Notes: generated by a model from the letters alone, not told the origin. A stretch of DNA of 64,000 nt from Natranaeroarchaeum aerophilus (GCF_023638055.1 NZ_JAKRVY010000001.1:248001-312000); one strand, 5' to 3'. Shown: positions 51,867 to 60,944, counted from the stretch's first letter. Made by a program: numbers and translations.

Positions 51867-51968
51867 GGGCGGCCAACACCGCCGTGCTCTGACATCGCCG
51901 ACACGACGCTGGTCTGCGCGGCTGTGCGACGCACCGCGTCGTGTTCTCTACGTGTCGCCTGTTTGCCC
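51867..51968 (+). ncRNA. Structured small RNA candidate, copy B
   Basis: A TATA-like acgtttatac (51851-51860) is followed by ~100 bases matching copy A at 30118 at about 70% of positions, with gccgacacg, tgtgcgac, ccgcgtcgtg and gtcgcctgtttgc conserved. The core helix is cacgacgc (51902-51909) with gcgtcgtg (51936-51943); after a bulged T, ggt pairs with acc. Terminal gggc and gccc could pair. It lies between prs and the converging peroxiredoxin gene. No ORF fits. Confidence 0.6.
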
Positions 51969-51983
51969 ACAGTTCCGTCGCCC

Positions 51984-52502
51984 CTACAGCTCACCGAGTG
52001 CCGCTTCGATCGCGTCGTAGTCGGGGAACTCGGGCCACTCCCCGGCGACCCACCCGTACTCGACGACGCGCTCCTCGTCGAGCAGGAAGACTGCTGGACG
52101 CGGTTCGGACACGCCCGTCATGCCGTCGAGATCGTGTGGAATCCCGTACTCGACGGCAATGGTGTTGTTCGGATCGCTGAATAGATCGTAGTCCATCTCC
52201 CGATCCGCTATCAGCTGCTTGTGGGCGTACGGATCGGAGATCGAGCAACCGACGATCCGGACGTCGTAGTGCTCCTCCCAGGCCCGATCGCGCAGCTCGT
52301 TCCAGATGTACGTCGCCGGAAACGCGCCGTCCATCGGGTAGAAGACCAGGAGCACCGGGCTGCTGTCGGTCAATTCCGAAAGCGACCGGTCCTCCCAGAA
52401 CTCGTCGTTCACGAGCGGGCGCGTGAAGTCGGGTGCGACCTCGCCCGCCTCGACGTGCTCGCGTTCGGGCAACTCGACGACGTCGAAATCGAGATCGGCC
52501 AT
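51984..52502 (-). CDS. Peroxiredoxin-fold (AhpC/TSA) protein without the peroxidatic Cys
   Basis: 172 residues. A thioredoxin-like fold with A-P-D-F-T-R-P-L-V and V-L-L-V-F-Y-P-M-D-G-A-F-P-A-T-Y-I-W. In active peroxiredoxins a Cys lies in the P-x3-T-x2-C stretch; here it is P-A-T-Y-I-W, with no Cys. The only Cys is in V-G-C-S-I-S-D-P. P-A-V-F-L-L-D and W-V-A-G-E complete the fold. Its ATG overlaps the glutaredoxin stop by one base. It is probably redox-linked but not a standard peroxidase. Confidence 0.85.
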   Translation of the reverse strand: MADLDFDVVELPEREHVEAGEVAPDFTRPLVNDEFWEDRSLSELTDSSPVLLVFYPMDGAFPATYIWNELRDRAWEEHYDVRIVGCSISDPYAHKQLIADREMDYDLFSDPNNTIAVEYGIPHDLDGMTGVSEPRPAVFLLDEERVVEYGWVAGEWPEFPDYDAIEAALGEL

Positions 52503-52759
52503 CAGTGCTCACCTCCGTACGTCCCTTCGAGGTACTCGACGATGTTCCCGCTCTCGGACATCGTGACGCCCGTCCGCTCGTCGACGAGCGCGGGGACCGA
52601 TCGTTTCCCGCTCACCCGCTTTACGACGTTCCGGTCGGAGTGCATCGGCTCGACGAACCGGGACCGATAGTCCAGATCGAGTCCGTCCAGCGTCCGAACC
52701 ACTCGCTCGCAGAACGGACAGGCCTGGAGCCGGTACACCGTGATCGCTGTGTCGCTCAT
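52502..52759 (-). CDS. Glutaredoxin-like protein
   Basis: 85 residues from M-S-D-T-A-I-T-V-Y-R-L-Q-A. The active site C-P-F-C-E follows the first strand; the cis-Pro is in S-V-P-A-L-V-D, and G-N-I-V-E-Y-L closes a GST-N/glutaredoxin fold. Haloarchaea use gamma-glutamylcysteine rather than glutathione, so the reductant is uncertain. It is the first gene of a two-gene operon with the peroxiredoxin-fold protein. The frame extends to 52804, but the ATG at 52759 gives the family start. Confidence 0.92.
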   Translation of the reverse strand: MSDTAITVYRLQACPFCERVVRTLDGLDLDYRSRFVEPMHSDRNVVKRVSGKRSVPALVDERTGVTMSESGNIVEYLEGTYGGEH

Positions 52760-52856
52760 ACCGAATGGTAGGTCCGCAGCATCGAAAACGTTGGCATGGT
52801 GCACCTTGCGGTCCCCTCACAAGAGTTAATTTACCCGATAGACAAGATATCCGCAC

Positions 52857-54230
52857 ATGAGTCTCGCCCTCTCGTCGATTCTGCAGTCAGCTCTGGTCGG
52901 GTTCTCGTTGCTCGGTGTCGATTTCACCGACTCGACGATCACTATCGTCGGAGTCGCTACGCTGGTCGTCCTGATGGGTCTGTCCGCGTTCTTTTCGTCC
53001 TCGGAGATCGCGATGTTCGCGTTGCCGGACTATCGGACCGACGTGCTGGTTGAGGAGGGGCGACGTGGTGCCGCGACGCTCAAGCGACTCAAGGAGGATC
53101 CCCACCGACTGCTGGTAACGATTCTCGTCGGTAACAACCTCGTCAATATCGCGATGTCCTCCATCGCGACCGGTCTCCTGGCGCTGTATCTCAGTCAGGG
53201 GGCGGCGGTCGCTGTCGCGACGTTCGGGATCACCGCCGTCGTCCTGCTGTTCGGTGAGAGTGCGCCCAAATCGTACGCCGTCGAGAACACCGAGTCGTGG
53301 GCCTTGCGGATCTCGCGCCCGCTCAAGCTCTCGGGCTATCTTCTCCTCCCTCTGGTCGTCACGTTCGACGTCCTCACCCGGCAGGTGAACAAGCTCACCG
53401 GCGGGCAGGCCGCGATCGAGTCCGGCTACGTCACCCGTTCCGAGATTCAGGACATGATCGAAACCGGAGAACGTGAGGGAGTCATCGAAGAGGAAGAACA
53501 CGAGATGCTCCAGCGTATCTTCCGGTTCAACAAGTCGATCGCAAAGGAAGTAATGACGCCGCGGCTCGACATGACCGCTGTACCGGTCGATGCGGACGTC
53601 GACGAAGCGATCCAGACCGCCGTCCAGAGCGGCCACGCACGCGTACCGGTGTACGAGGGAAGTCTCGACAACGTGGTCGGCGTCGTCCACATCCGCGATC
53701 TAGTCCGCGATGTCAACTACGGCGAGGCGGACGTAAACGAACTCGACCTCGAGGATCTGATCAGTCCGACGCTGCACGTTCCCGAGTCGAAAAACGTCGA
53801 CGAGTTGCTGACGGAGATGCGCGAGGAGCGAATGCACATGGTGATCGTGATCGACGAGTTCGGGACGACGGAGGGTCTGATCACGATGGAGGATATGGTC
53901 GAGGAGATCGTCGGCGAAATCCTCGAAGGCGGCGAGGACGAACCGATCGAGCATGTCGACGGCGGAGCAGTCGTTCAGGGGGAGGTCAACATCCACGAGG
54001 TCAACGAGGCCCTAGAGATCGATCTACCCGAAGGCGAGGAGTTCGAAACCGTCGCTGGGTTCGTGTTCAACCGCGCGGGACGGCTCGTCGAGGAGGGAGA
54101 GCAGATCGAGTACGACGGGATTCGGATCACTGTCGAGGAAGTCGAGAACACGCGAATCAAGCAGGCACGTCTGGAGGAGTTCGAGGCCGAGACTGACACT
54201 GACGATGGTGACGACGACAACGACGAGTAG
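52857..54230 (+). CDS. CNNM/CorC family transporter (DUF21, CBS pair, CorC_HlyC)
   Basis: 457 residues. A DUF21 membrane domain with about four helices (residues ~30-175; F-S-S-S-E-I-A-M-F-A) is followed by a CBS pair (V-M-T-P-R-L-D-M-T-A-V near 218; V-V-G-V-V-H-I-R-D-L; then I-D-E-F-G-T-T-E-G-L-I) and a CorC_HlyC domain (about 345-425). Bacterial and archaeal CNNM proteins export or sense Mg2+; the hemolysin name is historical. The acidic tail is typical of halophiles. Convergent with the third PiT gene, separated by one base. Confidence 0.94.
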   Translation: MSLALSSILQSALVGFSLLGVDFTDSTITIVGVATLVVLMGLSAFFSSSEIAMFALPDYRTDVLVEEGRRGAATLKRLKEDPHRLLVTILVGNNLVNIAMSSIATGLLALYLSQGAAVAVATFGITAVVLLFGESAPKSYAVENTESWALRISRPLKLSGYLLLPLVVTFDVLTRQVNKLTGGQAAIESGYVTRSEIQDMIETGEREGVIEEEEHEMLQRIFRFNKSIAKEVMTPRLDMTAVPVDADVDEAIQTAVQSGHARVPVYEGSLDNVVGVVHIRDLVRDVNYGEADVNELDLEDLISPTLHVPESKNVDELLTEMREERMHMVIVIDEFGTTEGLITMEDMVEEIVGEILEGGEDEPIEHVDGGAVVQGEVNIHEVNEALEIDLPEGEEFETVAGFVFNRAGRLVEEGEQIEYDGIRITVEEVENTRIKQARLEEFEAETDTDDGDDDNDE

Positions 54231-54231
54231 C

Positions 54232-55416
54232 TCACAGCAGGAGATCGATGACCGAGAATGCGCCAAAGCCGATGACAATCGCCCCGACCAGCGAAGCAAC
54301 CCAGGCGAACACGGTATACGCCATCTTGGACCGACTGACGCCGCCGTCGCCCGCGGCGTAGCCGCTCCCGATGATTGAACTGACGATGATCTCGTTGAAT
54401 GAGACGGGGATGCCAAAAAGGACGGCAGTCTGTGCGATCGCAAAGGAAGGGATCAGCGCGGCGATCGATCGGCGCGGCCCGAGCGAGGAGTAGTCCTGGG
54501 CGATCGCCTTGATCATCCGCGGTGCGCCGGTCCACGAACCGATGAGCAGACCGATCCCGCCGCCGACGAGGATTGCCGTGATCGAGATGCCCTGTGGTTC
54601 CAGCAGCGGGAGCAGGGGGCCGATCGCCAGCCCAACCTGACTGCCACCGGCCGAGAAGGCAACCAACCCACCCATCACGAGCAGGAACCGCCGTTCGCCC
54701 CGCTCGGCGTTATGCCCCATCTCGCGGAACAGCAGCCCACCAGCGAACGCGGCGACCAGTAGCGAGACGAGGAGCGGTCCGGCAAGTGTTGGACCTGGGA
54801 CCGACGCACCAACTGTCGCAGCGAGCGTCGCCCCCTCGCCGGGCGGGCCGAGGACGACGAACTCGATGTTCGCGAGGATCAGCCCGACGAGCCCACCGAG
54901 TACGGAGACTGCGTACCGTTCCGAGATCGACTCGTTTCGGAGGAGTTTCGCCGTCCCATAGGCGATCCCGCCGCCCACGAAGGGAGTCAGTACCCACAAT
55001 GTCGTGATCTCGGCGTACTTCGCCCACGCCGGGTCGCCGCCCATCGCCAGTCCGACGCCGACAACGGCCCCAGTAACCGTAAACGCCGTCGCTATCGGGT
55101 AGCCAGTAAAGACGCCGATCGCCACGAGCGTTGCGGCGATGATCAGCGCGAGCGTTGCCGCAGTCGCCGATAGCGTCACGTCCCCGGCAATCAGTTCCCG
55201 TCCGACCGCCTCGGAGACGTTTGCACCCTGCAAGACAGCGCCGGCAAAGCCGAGCAATCCGACAAAAAAGCCCGCTCGCATTACAGAGACTGCGTTGGCA
55301 CCGACTGCCGGTGCAAACGGGGTCGAGCCGCTCGACCCGGCACCGATCGCCCAGGCCATAAAGAGGCTCGCGAGGCACGCGATACCCAGTGTCGCCAGCG
55401 TCGCGGCGTCGACCAT
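54232..55416 (-). CDS. PiT-family transporter (copy 3)
   Basis: 394 residues, ten or more hydrophobic helices. Repeat 1 reads M-A-W-A-I-G-A-G-S-S-G-S-T-P-F-A-P-A-V-G-A-N-A-V-S, repeat 2 V-A-F-S-A-G-G-S-Q-V-G-L-A-I-G-P. Unlike copies 1 and 2, the second Asn-rich motif is also lost (G-G-S-Q-V). The charged loop near residue 225 is short. I call the fold PiT, but substrate could differ. Confidence 0.82.
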   Translation of the reverse strand: MVDAATLATLGIACLASLFMAWAIGAGSSGSTPFAPAVGANAVSVMRAGFFVGLLGFAGAVLQGANVSEAVGRELIAGDVTLSATAATLALIIAATLVAIGVFTGYPIATAFTVTGAVVGVGLAMGGDPAWAKYAEITTLWVLTPFVGGGIAYGTAKLLRNESISERYAVSVLGGLVGLILANIEFVVLGPPGEGATLAATVGASVPGPTLAGPLLVSLLVAAFAGGLLFREMGHNAERGERRFLLVMGGLVAFSAGGSQVGLAIGPLLPLLEPQGISITAILVGGGIGLLIGSWTGAPRMIKAIAQDYSSLGPRRSIAALIPSFAIAQTAVLFGIPVSFNEIIVSSIIGSGYAAGDGGVSRSKMAYTVFAWVASLVGAIVIGFGAFSVIDLLL

Positions 55417-55484
55417 CTACCCCGGGCTTACCGGTGGGTCCTATAAGTGTCTACCGTCCTGCCCGTCGCTCCGACTGGCCGGAG

Positions 55485-56225
55485 TCAGGATTGCCCCTCG
55501 ACAGCGCGCGCCTCGATCCAGGGCACGACGACCGCTGCGAATCTATCGTGAGCCTCCTCGTACGTCAGTGGTGACGCCGAATCGCCGCGCTGGCCGTGAT
55601 AGGAGCCAAACTGCGTGTGGTTGACGTCCGGCAGCTGCTCGCTCGTGGTTGCGGCGGGCAGATCCGCTTTGCTGGCGCGGTAGTCCTCCCAGTCGAGCAC
55701 GGTATCCGCGCTTCCGGTGACACTGAGGACGGCGATATCACGATCGCTGATGTCGTCGTTGCAGTAGGAGGCAACCATGAGCAGCCCGTCGACGTCTTCC
55801 TCGGCGGCGTAGCTGCAAGCCGCGACACCCCCGAGCGAGTGGCCGCCGACGACCCACGTCTCGATCTGGTCTTCGTCTGTGCGAATATCGTCCACCGCGT
55901 CGGCGTCGAGCAGCGCGACGTTCAGCGGCATCTCGGCGATGTAGACCGTCGCGTTCGCCTCTGTAACGAGCGGTGCGAGCGATCGGTAGTACGCGTTCGG
56001 CGCAACCCGTGCGCCCGGATAGAAGACGACGCCGACCTCGGAGTCACCGTCGGCGGGGGAGAGCACGCTGACTCCATCGGTCGTCTCGACGTCGACGCGC
56101 GGGTCGTCCTGCACGGACTGGATAGACGCCTCGGACCCCTCGTACGGCGTCGAGAAGTAGAGGACGATGCCGCCGCCGACCAGCGCGAGGACGAGCACGA
56201 GGACGACCGCGATCCGTTTCCACAT
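55485..56225 (-). CDS. Membrane-anchored alpha/beta hydrolase
   Basis: 246 residues. N-terminal helix (I-A-V-V-L-V-L-V-L-A-L-V-G-G-G-I-V) then a hydrolase fold: V-G-V-V-F-Y-P-G-A-R-V, the nucleophile elbow G-G-H-S-L-G-G near residue 127, an acid likely in V-T-G-S-A-D-T and the His in D-V-N-H-T-Q-F. The mature domain probably lies outside the membrane. Substrate unknown. Divergent gene order with no clear operon partner. Confidence 0.85.
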   Translation of the reverse strand: MWKRIAVVLVLVLALVGGGIVLYFSTPYEGSEASIQSVQDDPRVDVETTDGVSVLSPADGDSEVGVVFYPGARVAPNAYYRSLAPLVTEANATVYIAEMPLNVALLDADAVDDIRTDEDQIETWVVGGHSLGGVAACSYAAEEDVDGLLMVASYCNDDISDRDIAVLSVTGSADTVLDWEDYRASKADLPAATTSEQLPDVNHTQFGSYHGQRGDSASPLTYEEAHDRFAAVVVPWIEARAVEGQS

Positions 56226-56267
56226 ACCGGATACGCGAGCGGTGGGATAAAAAAAGCCGCCGCCGAG

Positions 56268-57821
56268 TCAGTTCCGGAAGCCTGAGGCACCGAGTTTCAC
56301 GAGCCGATAGCCGGCGTAGACGACGGAAGCAAGGACGGCGACGAGCACGAGCAGCCCAGCCGCGATAACGGGACCGCTGGCTGGCTCTCCGTAGTCAGGG
56401 TCGGAGTTGCAGTCCCCACAGCCGCCCGACTCACAGGAGCCATGCGAGTGGTCCCCGTCGTCGAGGAGATCGATCGCCTCGCTGAGCTCCTGGCTGCCTT
56501 CGAGGGTGGCCTGCTCGTCGGGCTGGCTGGGGCTCAGATCGACAGCCGCACCGTTCGTCGCCGGTTCTCCGGTGTCGGGCTCGGCGGCTCCACCACCCGG
56601 CTCGTCGATGTCGATGGCGACGCCGTCCCCCTCGAAGATCTCGGGTGCCTGCTCCCGGAGACTCTCCAGCCCGGACTCGATCTGTGTCTGATCCTGATGG
56701 CCCTCCGCGTACTCGGCGAGCTCGTCGGCCAGCTCCTGTGCACGCTCAGCACGGCCGGTCTCGACGTAGGCTCTCACCGCATCGAACATCCCGCGGCCGA
56801 GCCAGTGCTCGAAGATCGGGTTATTGTGTGCCGATTCCAGCGCTCTGAGCCGGTCGAGCTTGTCTTCGCCCGCCTCGATGTCGGCATCGAAAAACGACGC
56901 CCGGGCGGAGTAAAACGTCGCGACGGCTGCCCAGGTTGCGCTCGTCGGCGTGTTCAGCCGGTCGTGGTACTCCAGGGTCTTGCGGCCCCAGTGTTCGATC
57001 CGGCTGTAGTCGGCCTGCTCGAAGCTCGCGCGGGTCGCGTTGGCCGCCGCGATCGGGAGCCAGCGAGCGATCTCCGCTTCGACCGCCGGATACTGTTCGG
57101 CGAGGGCTTCGATCCGCGCGATTCGGCGTTCGATCGCCTCGACGTCCTCGCTGGCGGCATCGACGTTGGTGTGCCCGGCAAGCACGCCCGCGAGACCGAC
57201 CGCGACGTCCCGGTCGGGATGGGCACTGTAGAGGTTTTCCGCCCGGGAGAGGTACTCGGCGTCGCCGAGATAGCGTTCCGCGTGGGCGTAGCCGTGCATG
57301 ACCGCGGCTGCGACCTCGGTCACCTCGTGGCGGTCGTAGATCGCTTCGAGTCGGTCGAGCAGCGGCCCGATCCGTCCGGACTCCTCGGCTTTGCCGTACG
57401 CGTGGATCGTCTCCGCGGTCGCCTGCGCGAGCGGTCCGGCGATCGTCGGTTCCGACCGTGCCGCGTACAGCTCCTCGATGGCCTCCCGGTGGCTCTCGAT
57501 TCGTTCCGGGTCGATTCCAGTCTCGTAGATGTCATCGCGTGCGTCCACCGCGGTCGCGTTTGCCCGTGCCGCCGCGAGGTGAATGTCGATGTTGGCGTTG
57601 GGGTGTTCCTCGTGGAGCCGCTCCAGTCGCTCCAGCATCTCGGTTTCCTCGTCGAGCTCGCCCCGACTGCCGTACGCGTCGGCCAGCGCCACGAGCGCGT
57701 CGACCAGCCGGCCACGTTCGTCCTCGTCCAGTGCTTCGGCTGGCGTCTCCTCGAAGGATCCGACCGCCGCTTCGAGCTCGCCGACGGTCCGTGTATCGCT
57801 GTCAAACATCGGTCTCTCCAT
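56268..57821 (-). CDS. TPR-like repeat protein with C-terminal membrane anchor
   Basis: 517 residues (513 if the second Met, 57809, is used). Mostly helical, with repeated patterns such as A-D-A-Y-G-S-R-G-E-L-D-E-E-T-E-M-L-E-R-L and Y-A-H-A-E-R-Y-L-G-D-A-E-Y-L suggesting tetratricopeptide-type pairs over ~20-380. Residues ~390-470 are acidic and low complexity, then H-G-S-C-E-S-G-G-C-G-D-C (three Cys) and one hydrophobic helix (L-L-V-L-V-A-V-L-A-S-V-V-Y-A-G-Y) near the end. It may scaffold a membrane complex. Family not recognised. Confidence 0.8.
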   Translation of the reverse strand: MERPMFDSDTRTVGELEAAVGSFEETPAEALDEDERGRLVDALVALADAYGSRGELDEETEMLERLERLHEEHPNANIDIHLAAARANATAVDARDDIYETGIDPERIESHREAIEELYAARSEPTIAGPLAQATAETIHAYGKAEESGRIGPLLDRLEAIYDRHEVTEVAAAVMHGYAHAERYLGDAEYLSRAENLYSAHPDRDVAVGLAGVLAGHTNVDAASEDVEAIERRIARIEALAEQYPAVEAEIARWLPIAAANATRASFEQADYSRIEHWGRKTLEYHDRLNTPTSATWAAVATFYSARASFFDADIEAGEDKLDRLRALESAHNNPIFEHWLGRGMFDAVRAYVETGRAERAQELADELAEYAEGHQDQTQIESGLESLREQAPEIFEGDGVAIDIDEPGGGAAEPDTGEPATNGAAVDLSPSQPDEQATLEGSQELSEAIDLLDDGDHSHGSCESGGCGDCNSDPDYGEPASGPVIAAGLLVLVAVLASVVYAGYRLVKLGASGFRN

Positions 57822-57988
57822 TCCTGTTCGCGCTGCGCATACCTAAATACACGTTTCTCGGTCCGTTCAACCGCCACCCCACCTTTTTTATCGGGGGTCC
57901 CCATGGTTACAGTGAAAAACCGGTAGTGGGCGAAAATCGACTTCGATCGGCGACAGCTCTTTTCGACGGTCGTCCGTACGCCAACGGT

Positions 57989-58465
57989 ATGGAGAAAGTT
58001 CGGATCGACGAGGTTGACGACCAGCTCAGTCCGCTGGGTGTCCATAGCGTCCGCAAACCCGTTTCGGACGCGCTCGGGACGACGGACTTTGCGATGAACT
58101 ACTTCGAACTCGAACCGGACGAGTCGTTTTCCGGTGGACTGCACGCCCACCACGACCAGGAGGAAGTGTTCTACATCGAGGAGGGCGTCGCAACGTTCGA
58201 CATCGGCATCGAGCGCGATGCCGTCGATGTCGCGGCGGGCGAGCTGATCCGGATCTCGCCGGGCGAGTTTCAGGAGGGGTACAACGACGGCGACGAGCGC
58301 GTGGTCGGCTGGGCGCTCGGTGCGCCGGGTGCGAGCCACGACTGGGATGCCCTGCAATCTCGACTGTACTGCCCCGAGTGTGACGAAGAGACGACCCAGG
58401 ACACGCGGCTGGTCGAGGGGCAGTTCCAGTTCACCTGTACCGACTGTGGGGCCAAGCAGCCCTAG
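57989..58465 (+). CDS. Cupin with C-terminal zinc ribbon
   Basis: 158 residues from M-E-K-V-R-I-D-E-V. Cupin motifs: [16 protein letters not shown] (metal His pair plus Glu) and [11 protein letters not shown]. After the barrel come C-P-E-C and C-T-D-C, a zinc ribbon. The enzyme activity is unknown; the ribbon suggests an interaction domain. Its stop TAG overlaps the hemB stop on the other strand within ctag. Confidence 0.9.
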   Translation: MEKVRIDEVDDQLSPLGVHSVRKPVSDALGTTDFAMNYFELEPDESFSGGLHAHHDQEEVFYIEEGVATFDIGIERDAVDVAAGELIRISPGEFQEGYNDGDERVVGWALGAPGASHDWDALQSRLYCPECDEETTQDTRLVEGQFQFTCTDCGAKQP

Positions 58466-59442
58466 AGGTGCTCGGCGACGTCTTCGGCGAAGTAAGTGAG
58501 GATCAGGTCTGCGCCGGCGCGTTTGATCGAGACCAGCGACTCCAGTGCAGTGGCCTCGAGGTCGAGCCAGCCCCGGTCGGCGGCGGCCTGGAGCATGGCG
58601 TACTCGCCGCTGACGTTGTAGGCGGCGACGGGTCGGTCGAACTCCCGGTCGATGTCCCGGACGATATCGAGGTACGGCAGCGCGGGCTTGACCATCAGGA
58701 CGTCCGCGCCCTGTTCGACATCGAGGTCGACTTCACGGATCGCCTCCTCGGCGTTCCCCGGATCCATCTGGTAGTGGCGCCGGTTCCCGAACGCTGGTGC
58801 GCCGTCGGCGGCGTCCCGGAAGGGACCGTAGAAACTGCTCTCGTATTTGGCCGCGTAGCTCATGATCGGCACGTCCTCGAAGCCCTCGCGATCTAACCCC
58901 TCGCGGATGGCGGCGACCATCCCGTCCATCATGCCACTCGGGGCGATCATATCCGCACCGGCCTCGGCCTGTGAGACGGCGATCCGCGAAAGCAGCTCCA
59001 GGGTCTCGTCGTTGTCGACGGTCAGCCGTGGCTCCTCGGCGGCGGCGTCTTCGAGCACGCCACAGTGGCCGTGGTCGGTGTACTCACACAGACAGAGGTC
59101 GGTGATGACGTAGGCGTCCGTTTCGGCCGTGATTCGTCGGGTCGCCTCCTGAATCACGCCGTCCTCGGCCCACGCCCGAGTGCCGCGGGCGTCTTTCGAT
59201 TCCGGGATTCCAAAGAGAATGACGGCGCTGACACCCGTTTCGAGCACCTCCTCGACCCGGTCGACGGCTTCCTCAAGCGGGACGCGCTCGTGGCCCGGCA
59301 TCGTCTCGATGGGGACGCGCTCGTCGGTCGTCGCGTCGACGAACACCGGCGCGATCAGATCGGCCGCCGCAAGCTCCGTTTCCCGAACGAGTTCGCGGAT
59401 CCCGTCGCGGCGAAGTCGACGGGGGCGGTCTGTGAGGTCCAT
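58462..59442 (-). CDS. hemB: Delta-aminolevulinic acid dehydratase (porphobilinogen synthase)
   Basis: 326 residues from [12 protein letters not shown]. Zinc Cys cluster [12 protein letters not shown] (three Cys), Schiff-base lysines in [11 protein letters not shown] and M-V-K-P-A-L-P-Y, all intact. It joins two 5-aminolevulinates into porphobilinogen, the step between hemL (16310) and hemC (18596) in this window, although 40 kb away. The frame extends to 59568, but the typical family start is used. Confidence 0.96.
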   Translation of the reverse strand: MDLTDRPRRLRRDGIRELVRETELAAADLIAPVFVDATTDERVPIETMPGHERVPLEEAVDRVEEVLETGVSAVILFGIPESKDARGTRAWAEDGVIQEATRRITAETDAYVITDLCLCEYTDHGHCGVLEDAAAEEPRLTVDNDETLELLSRIAVSQAEAGADMIAPSGMMDGMVAAIREGLDREGFEDVPIMSYAAKYESSFYGPFRDAADGAPAFGNRRHYQMDPGNAEEAIREVDLDVEQGADVLMVKPALPYLDIVRDIDREFDRPVAAYNVSGEYAMLQAAADRGWLDLEATALESLVSIKRAGADLILTYFAEDVAEHL

Positions 59443-59509
59443 ACCCGGGCTTGGTTCGGCGAGCGCAAAATCCCATCGTTCGCTCGGCAACGGATTTATA
59501 CGCTGAACA

Positions 59510-60014
59510 GGCGCAATACTAGGGCCTTCAGGCCGTGGATACGCGCCGTCACTCTCGGAACGTCCCACCGTTCAAACGCCTGCCCTGAGTTTCCTACGGT
59601 GACATTTAAATTACAGGCCGACCTATCGAGACGTAGGAATCGGTCGGAACGGAGCGGATTCCGAACCGTCCTGCGGAGGCGGCCTGTCCGCCCACGTAAC
59701 GAGGTAATATCCGAAACGGCAGTCGGTGAACGCACATCTCCGAAGGGTGTGTCTGTGCCGACTGCTGAAAGCGAGCACCACGATACCCCCGACTCTGCTG
59801 ACACCTGCTGGCGTCCCTGTGGCAAAAACAACACTGGGACGCCGTACACGGTCGAAGATAGGGGTAACGGCGGTTTGGCACTGCCAGCAGTCCACCAGTC
59901 CGATACCGTGGGACTACCTGTGCCCGGAAGGGCTGGTAGTCCGATGACTGGACTGCAAACCTGAAACTCCTACCGCTCGGGATTCCTCCACCTTCAGGTG
60001 GAGGAGGATGTCAA
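59510..60014 (+). mobile_element. Degraded IS200/IS605-type (IS1341-like) element remnant
   Basis: A region of ~500 bases without a credible gene ends with the hairpin cctccacc-ttca-ggtggagg (59985-60004) followed by aggatgtcaa, the typical right end of haloarchaeal IS605/IS1341 elements. Near the left, ggcc-ttca-ggcc (59523-59534) is a smaller hairpin with the same loop. No transposase A or TnpB reading frame survives; weak ORFs here lack DDE/RuvC or zinc-finger motifs. The right end would encode the 3' part of a TnpB guide RNA. Confidence 0.6.
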
Positions 60015-60072
60015 TGACTGAGAGAGGACGTATCTGAAAGCCTTTAAGCGACCGGCCCACCTCCCATCGAAT

Positions 60073-60162
60073 ATGAGTCAGGCTACCAAAATCGTCGTCG
60101 GAACGATCGGTGTCACGGGCGTGCTCGCTGTCGCATTGATCCTGCAGAACCTGCTCGCCTGA
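60073..60162 (+). CDS. 29-aa single-helix membrane microprotein
   Basis: M-S-Q-A-T-K-I-V-V-G-T-I-G-V-T-G-V-L-A-V and a short rest form one transmembrane helix with a small basic N-terminal part. Its TGA overlaps the ATG of the next gene by one base (tgatg), so translation is coupled. I recall similar ~30-residue proteins before this downstream gene in other haloarchaea, so it is probably real despite its size. Confidence 0.75.
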   Translation: MSQATKIVVGTIGVTGVLAVALILQNLLA

Positions 60163-60938
60163 TGTTCCAGGTACGTGATCTCCCAGACGATCTCGATGCT
60201 GTCCGCGACGCGCACGCCCCGGCGGCCATCGTCGTCGACGCCGCGTCGGATTTCAAGACGGTCCCGTCCGCACAGGCCGAGGATCTGGGCCTGATCGTCG
60301 ACGCGCTCGACCCCTACACCGCTCCCGCCGACTGGCTTCCCAACGATGCGCCGACGGTACTTCGACGCTACGCCGGGTCCGATTTCACCATCGGACTGCC
60401 CGGCGACGGCAGTGTCGCGTGGACACACCAGACTGAGCCGCCCGTTGTCATCGTTAAGCCCCGAGTCCAGGGATCGCCCGAGGACTTCGTCGACTTCCTG
60501 ATCGCCGAGGCACTCGTCGAAGTCGGGCTCGGTGTCCCCGAGGGATTTCTGGGGTTTTACGGCGAGCAGTATCGGGACCTCGATGCCGCGGTCGATCTCG
60601 GCCCGAACGGCACGTATCAGGTCGCTGCCGCGCTGTACGATGGCTGGCTCGGACTGCAGACGCGGGAGATCTTCGCCGAGTGGCTCGACACCCAGCCGCG
60701 GCTGGGCGAAGCGTGGCAGGACGCCGGCGAGCGGATCGAGGGGCGGCTATCCGGGCTTCCGGGCGCGATGGCACACGGCGATACCGACTTCGCCGATGCC
60801 ACAGAACTCGCCTGCAGTTCGATCAAGCACGCACTGGAGCTCCCGGCACCGTACACGGCGCTGGACACCGACGTGTACCGGGACCGGGGGGCCGAGTACG
60901 CCGTAGCGTGGGCCGAAAAGACGTTCGAGCAGCGCTGA
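60162..60938 (+). CDS. Conserved haloarchaeal protein (possibly DUF7089)
   Basis: 258 residues, acidic and soluble, start M-F-Q-V-R-D-L-P-D-D-L. Alternating strands and helices; A-A-I-V-V-D-A-A-S-D-F-K-T-V and V-V-I-V-K-P-R-V-Q-G-S-P-E-D are well-formed blocks. I associate it with DUF7089, unverified. Coupled to the upstream microprotein, and convergent with the KaiC-like gene six bases away. Confidence 0.8.
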   Translation: MFQVRDLPDDLDAVRDAHAPAAIVVDAASDFKTVPSAQAEDLGLIVDALDPYTAPADWLPNDAPTVLRRYAGSDFTIGLPGDGSVAWTHQTEPPVVIVKPRVQGSPEDFVDFLIAEALVEVGLGVPEGFLGFYGEQYRDLDAAVDLGPNGTYQVAAALYDGWLGLQTREIFAEWLDTQPRLGEAWQDAGERIEGRLSGLPGAMAHGDTDFADATELACSSIKHALELPAPYTALDTDVYRDRGAEYAVAWAEKTFEQR

Positions 60939-60944
60939 CTCCGC

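Noticed and set aside
59496..59964. Several ORFs of 70-117 codons in the IS remnant
   Set aside because: None has transposase, RuvC or zinc-finger motifs; frames conflict and composition is not haloarchaeal.
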